From assembly GCA_947650365.1 (NCBI GenBank), contig OX393550.1, forward strand, positions 52,960,879-53,024,878: a stretch of DNA of 64,000 nt, read 5' to 3'. Made by a program: the position numbers and the translations under genes. This DNA comes from Chamaelirium japonicum. Taxonomy: Eukaryota; Streptophyta; Magnoliopsida; Liliales; Melanthiaceae. Positions 63,881 through 64,000 of this stretch are shown in pieces. The notes beneath the pieces are model-generated. The model saw nothing but the letters and a program-made list of their open reading frames with translations, did not search any database and was not told where the DNA came from. Numbering within the stretch: position 1 is the first letter of the stretch; the number at the start of each line of letters is the position of its first letter.

Positions 63881-64000
63881 TGAATTAGAATGGATCGTAC
63901 GAATGAATTAGAATAGATTGTGCGAATGAATTAGAATGGATCGTACGAATGAATTAGAATGGATCGTACGAATGAATTAGAATGGATCATACGAATGAGT
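61985..64000. repeat. Satellite blocks + (1.7 kb), -, + to the window edge
   Basis: + 61985-63652, - 63653-63871, + 63872-64000. Copy of 55704-58403 and beyond, shifted by about 6.0 kb, including the type T' switch (63865-63878). It is cut by the window edge. Confidence 0.9.

Larger units (their letters stand above)
15283..64000. repeat. Satellite array, right part (23/28 bp monomer, strand-switching)
   Basis: About 48.7 kb of the same satellite as 1-6365, roughly 2,000 monomers, with no gene or second mobile element. It consists of some 45 blocks of alternating orientation, 0.1-3.8 kb long, listed separately below for the larger ones. Neighbouring blocks contain the same marker monomers in mirror order. 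Large direct duplications lie on top of this. The array leaves through the right edge. Confidence 0.97.

Noticed and set aside
15283..64000. Strand switches as fold-back (hairpin) sequencing or assembly artefacts
   Set aside because: Arms differ by many single-base variants and indels, have non-mirrored spacers of tens to ~200 bp at the centre, and the same junctions recur with private differences. An artefact would give perfect mirror arms. Long-read confirmation would still be useful.
1..64000. Telomeric repeat or rDNA spacer
   Set aside because: No run of TTTAGGG or its complement and no rRNA sequence seen in either strand.

Overview
The window is plant repetitive DNA. About 55 kb of the 64 kb (1-6365 and 15283-64000) is one satellite family, built from a monomer of about 23 bp with a frequent 28 bp variant. 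The remaining ~8.9 kb (6366-15282) is a single decayed LTR retrotransposon of the Ty3/gypsy Tat clade. That clade, its dual RNase H layout, its Asp-tRNA-type primer site and its antisense ORF are known from flowering plants. The GC-rich codons hint at a monocot, but I cannot name the species. I see no host gene, rRNA, tRNA, CRISPR array or telomere repeat. The satellite runs off both ends, so the array is longer than the window and probably lies in heterochromatin (centromeric, pericentromeric, knob or subtelomeric; the sequence does not say which).

The satellite is not a simple head-to-tail array. It switches strand about 50 times, giving blocks from ~0.1 to ~3.8 kb. Here '+' means the top strand reads GAATGAATTAGAATGG and '-' means it reads CCATTCTAATTCATTC. 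Neighbouring blocks carry the same rare monomer variants in mirror order, so the array is a chain of long imperfect inverted repeats. The switch points are few in kind (called X, Y, Z, T, V below). Each recurs many times, most of them in both orientations, and they centre on short palindromes (CGTACG, GAATTC, CGTGCACG). On top of this are large duplications: ~12 kb repeated at a spacing of ~15.3 kb (15.3-27.5 kb and 30.65-42.8 kb), a partial third copy at 49.3-54.9 kb, a ~6 kb spacing duplication (55.7-58.4 and 61.8-63.9 kb), and nested ones of ~2.95 kb and ~0.5 kb.

The retrotransposon reads left to right: 5' LTR (6366-7434), primer binding site, one gag-pro-RT-RNaseH-archaeal-type RNaseH-integrase frame (7525-13491), a 78 bp tandem repeat (13608-14040), a non-coding stretch, and an antisense two-exon coding region (15282-14482) that is cut off. 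The gag-pol frame has six in-frame stop codons but no frameshift over 5,967 bp. The 3' LTR is missing: the element ends inside the antisense gene against a rare satellite variant, and the two satellite flanks are not continuous with each other. The element is therefore dead by itself and was involved in, or cut by, a rearrangement of the satellite. No gene in the window can be called functional with confidence.
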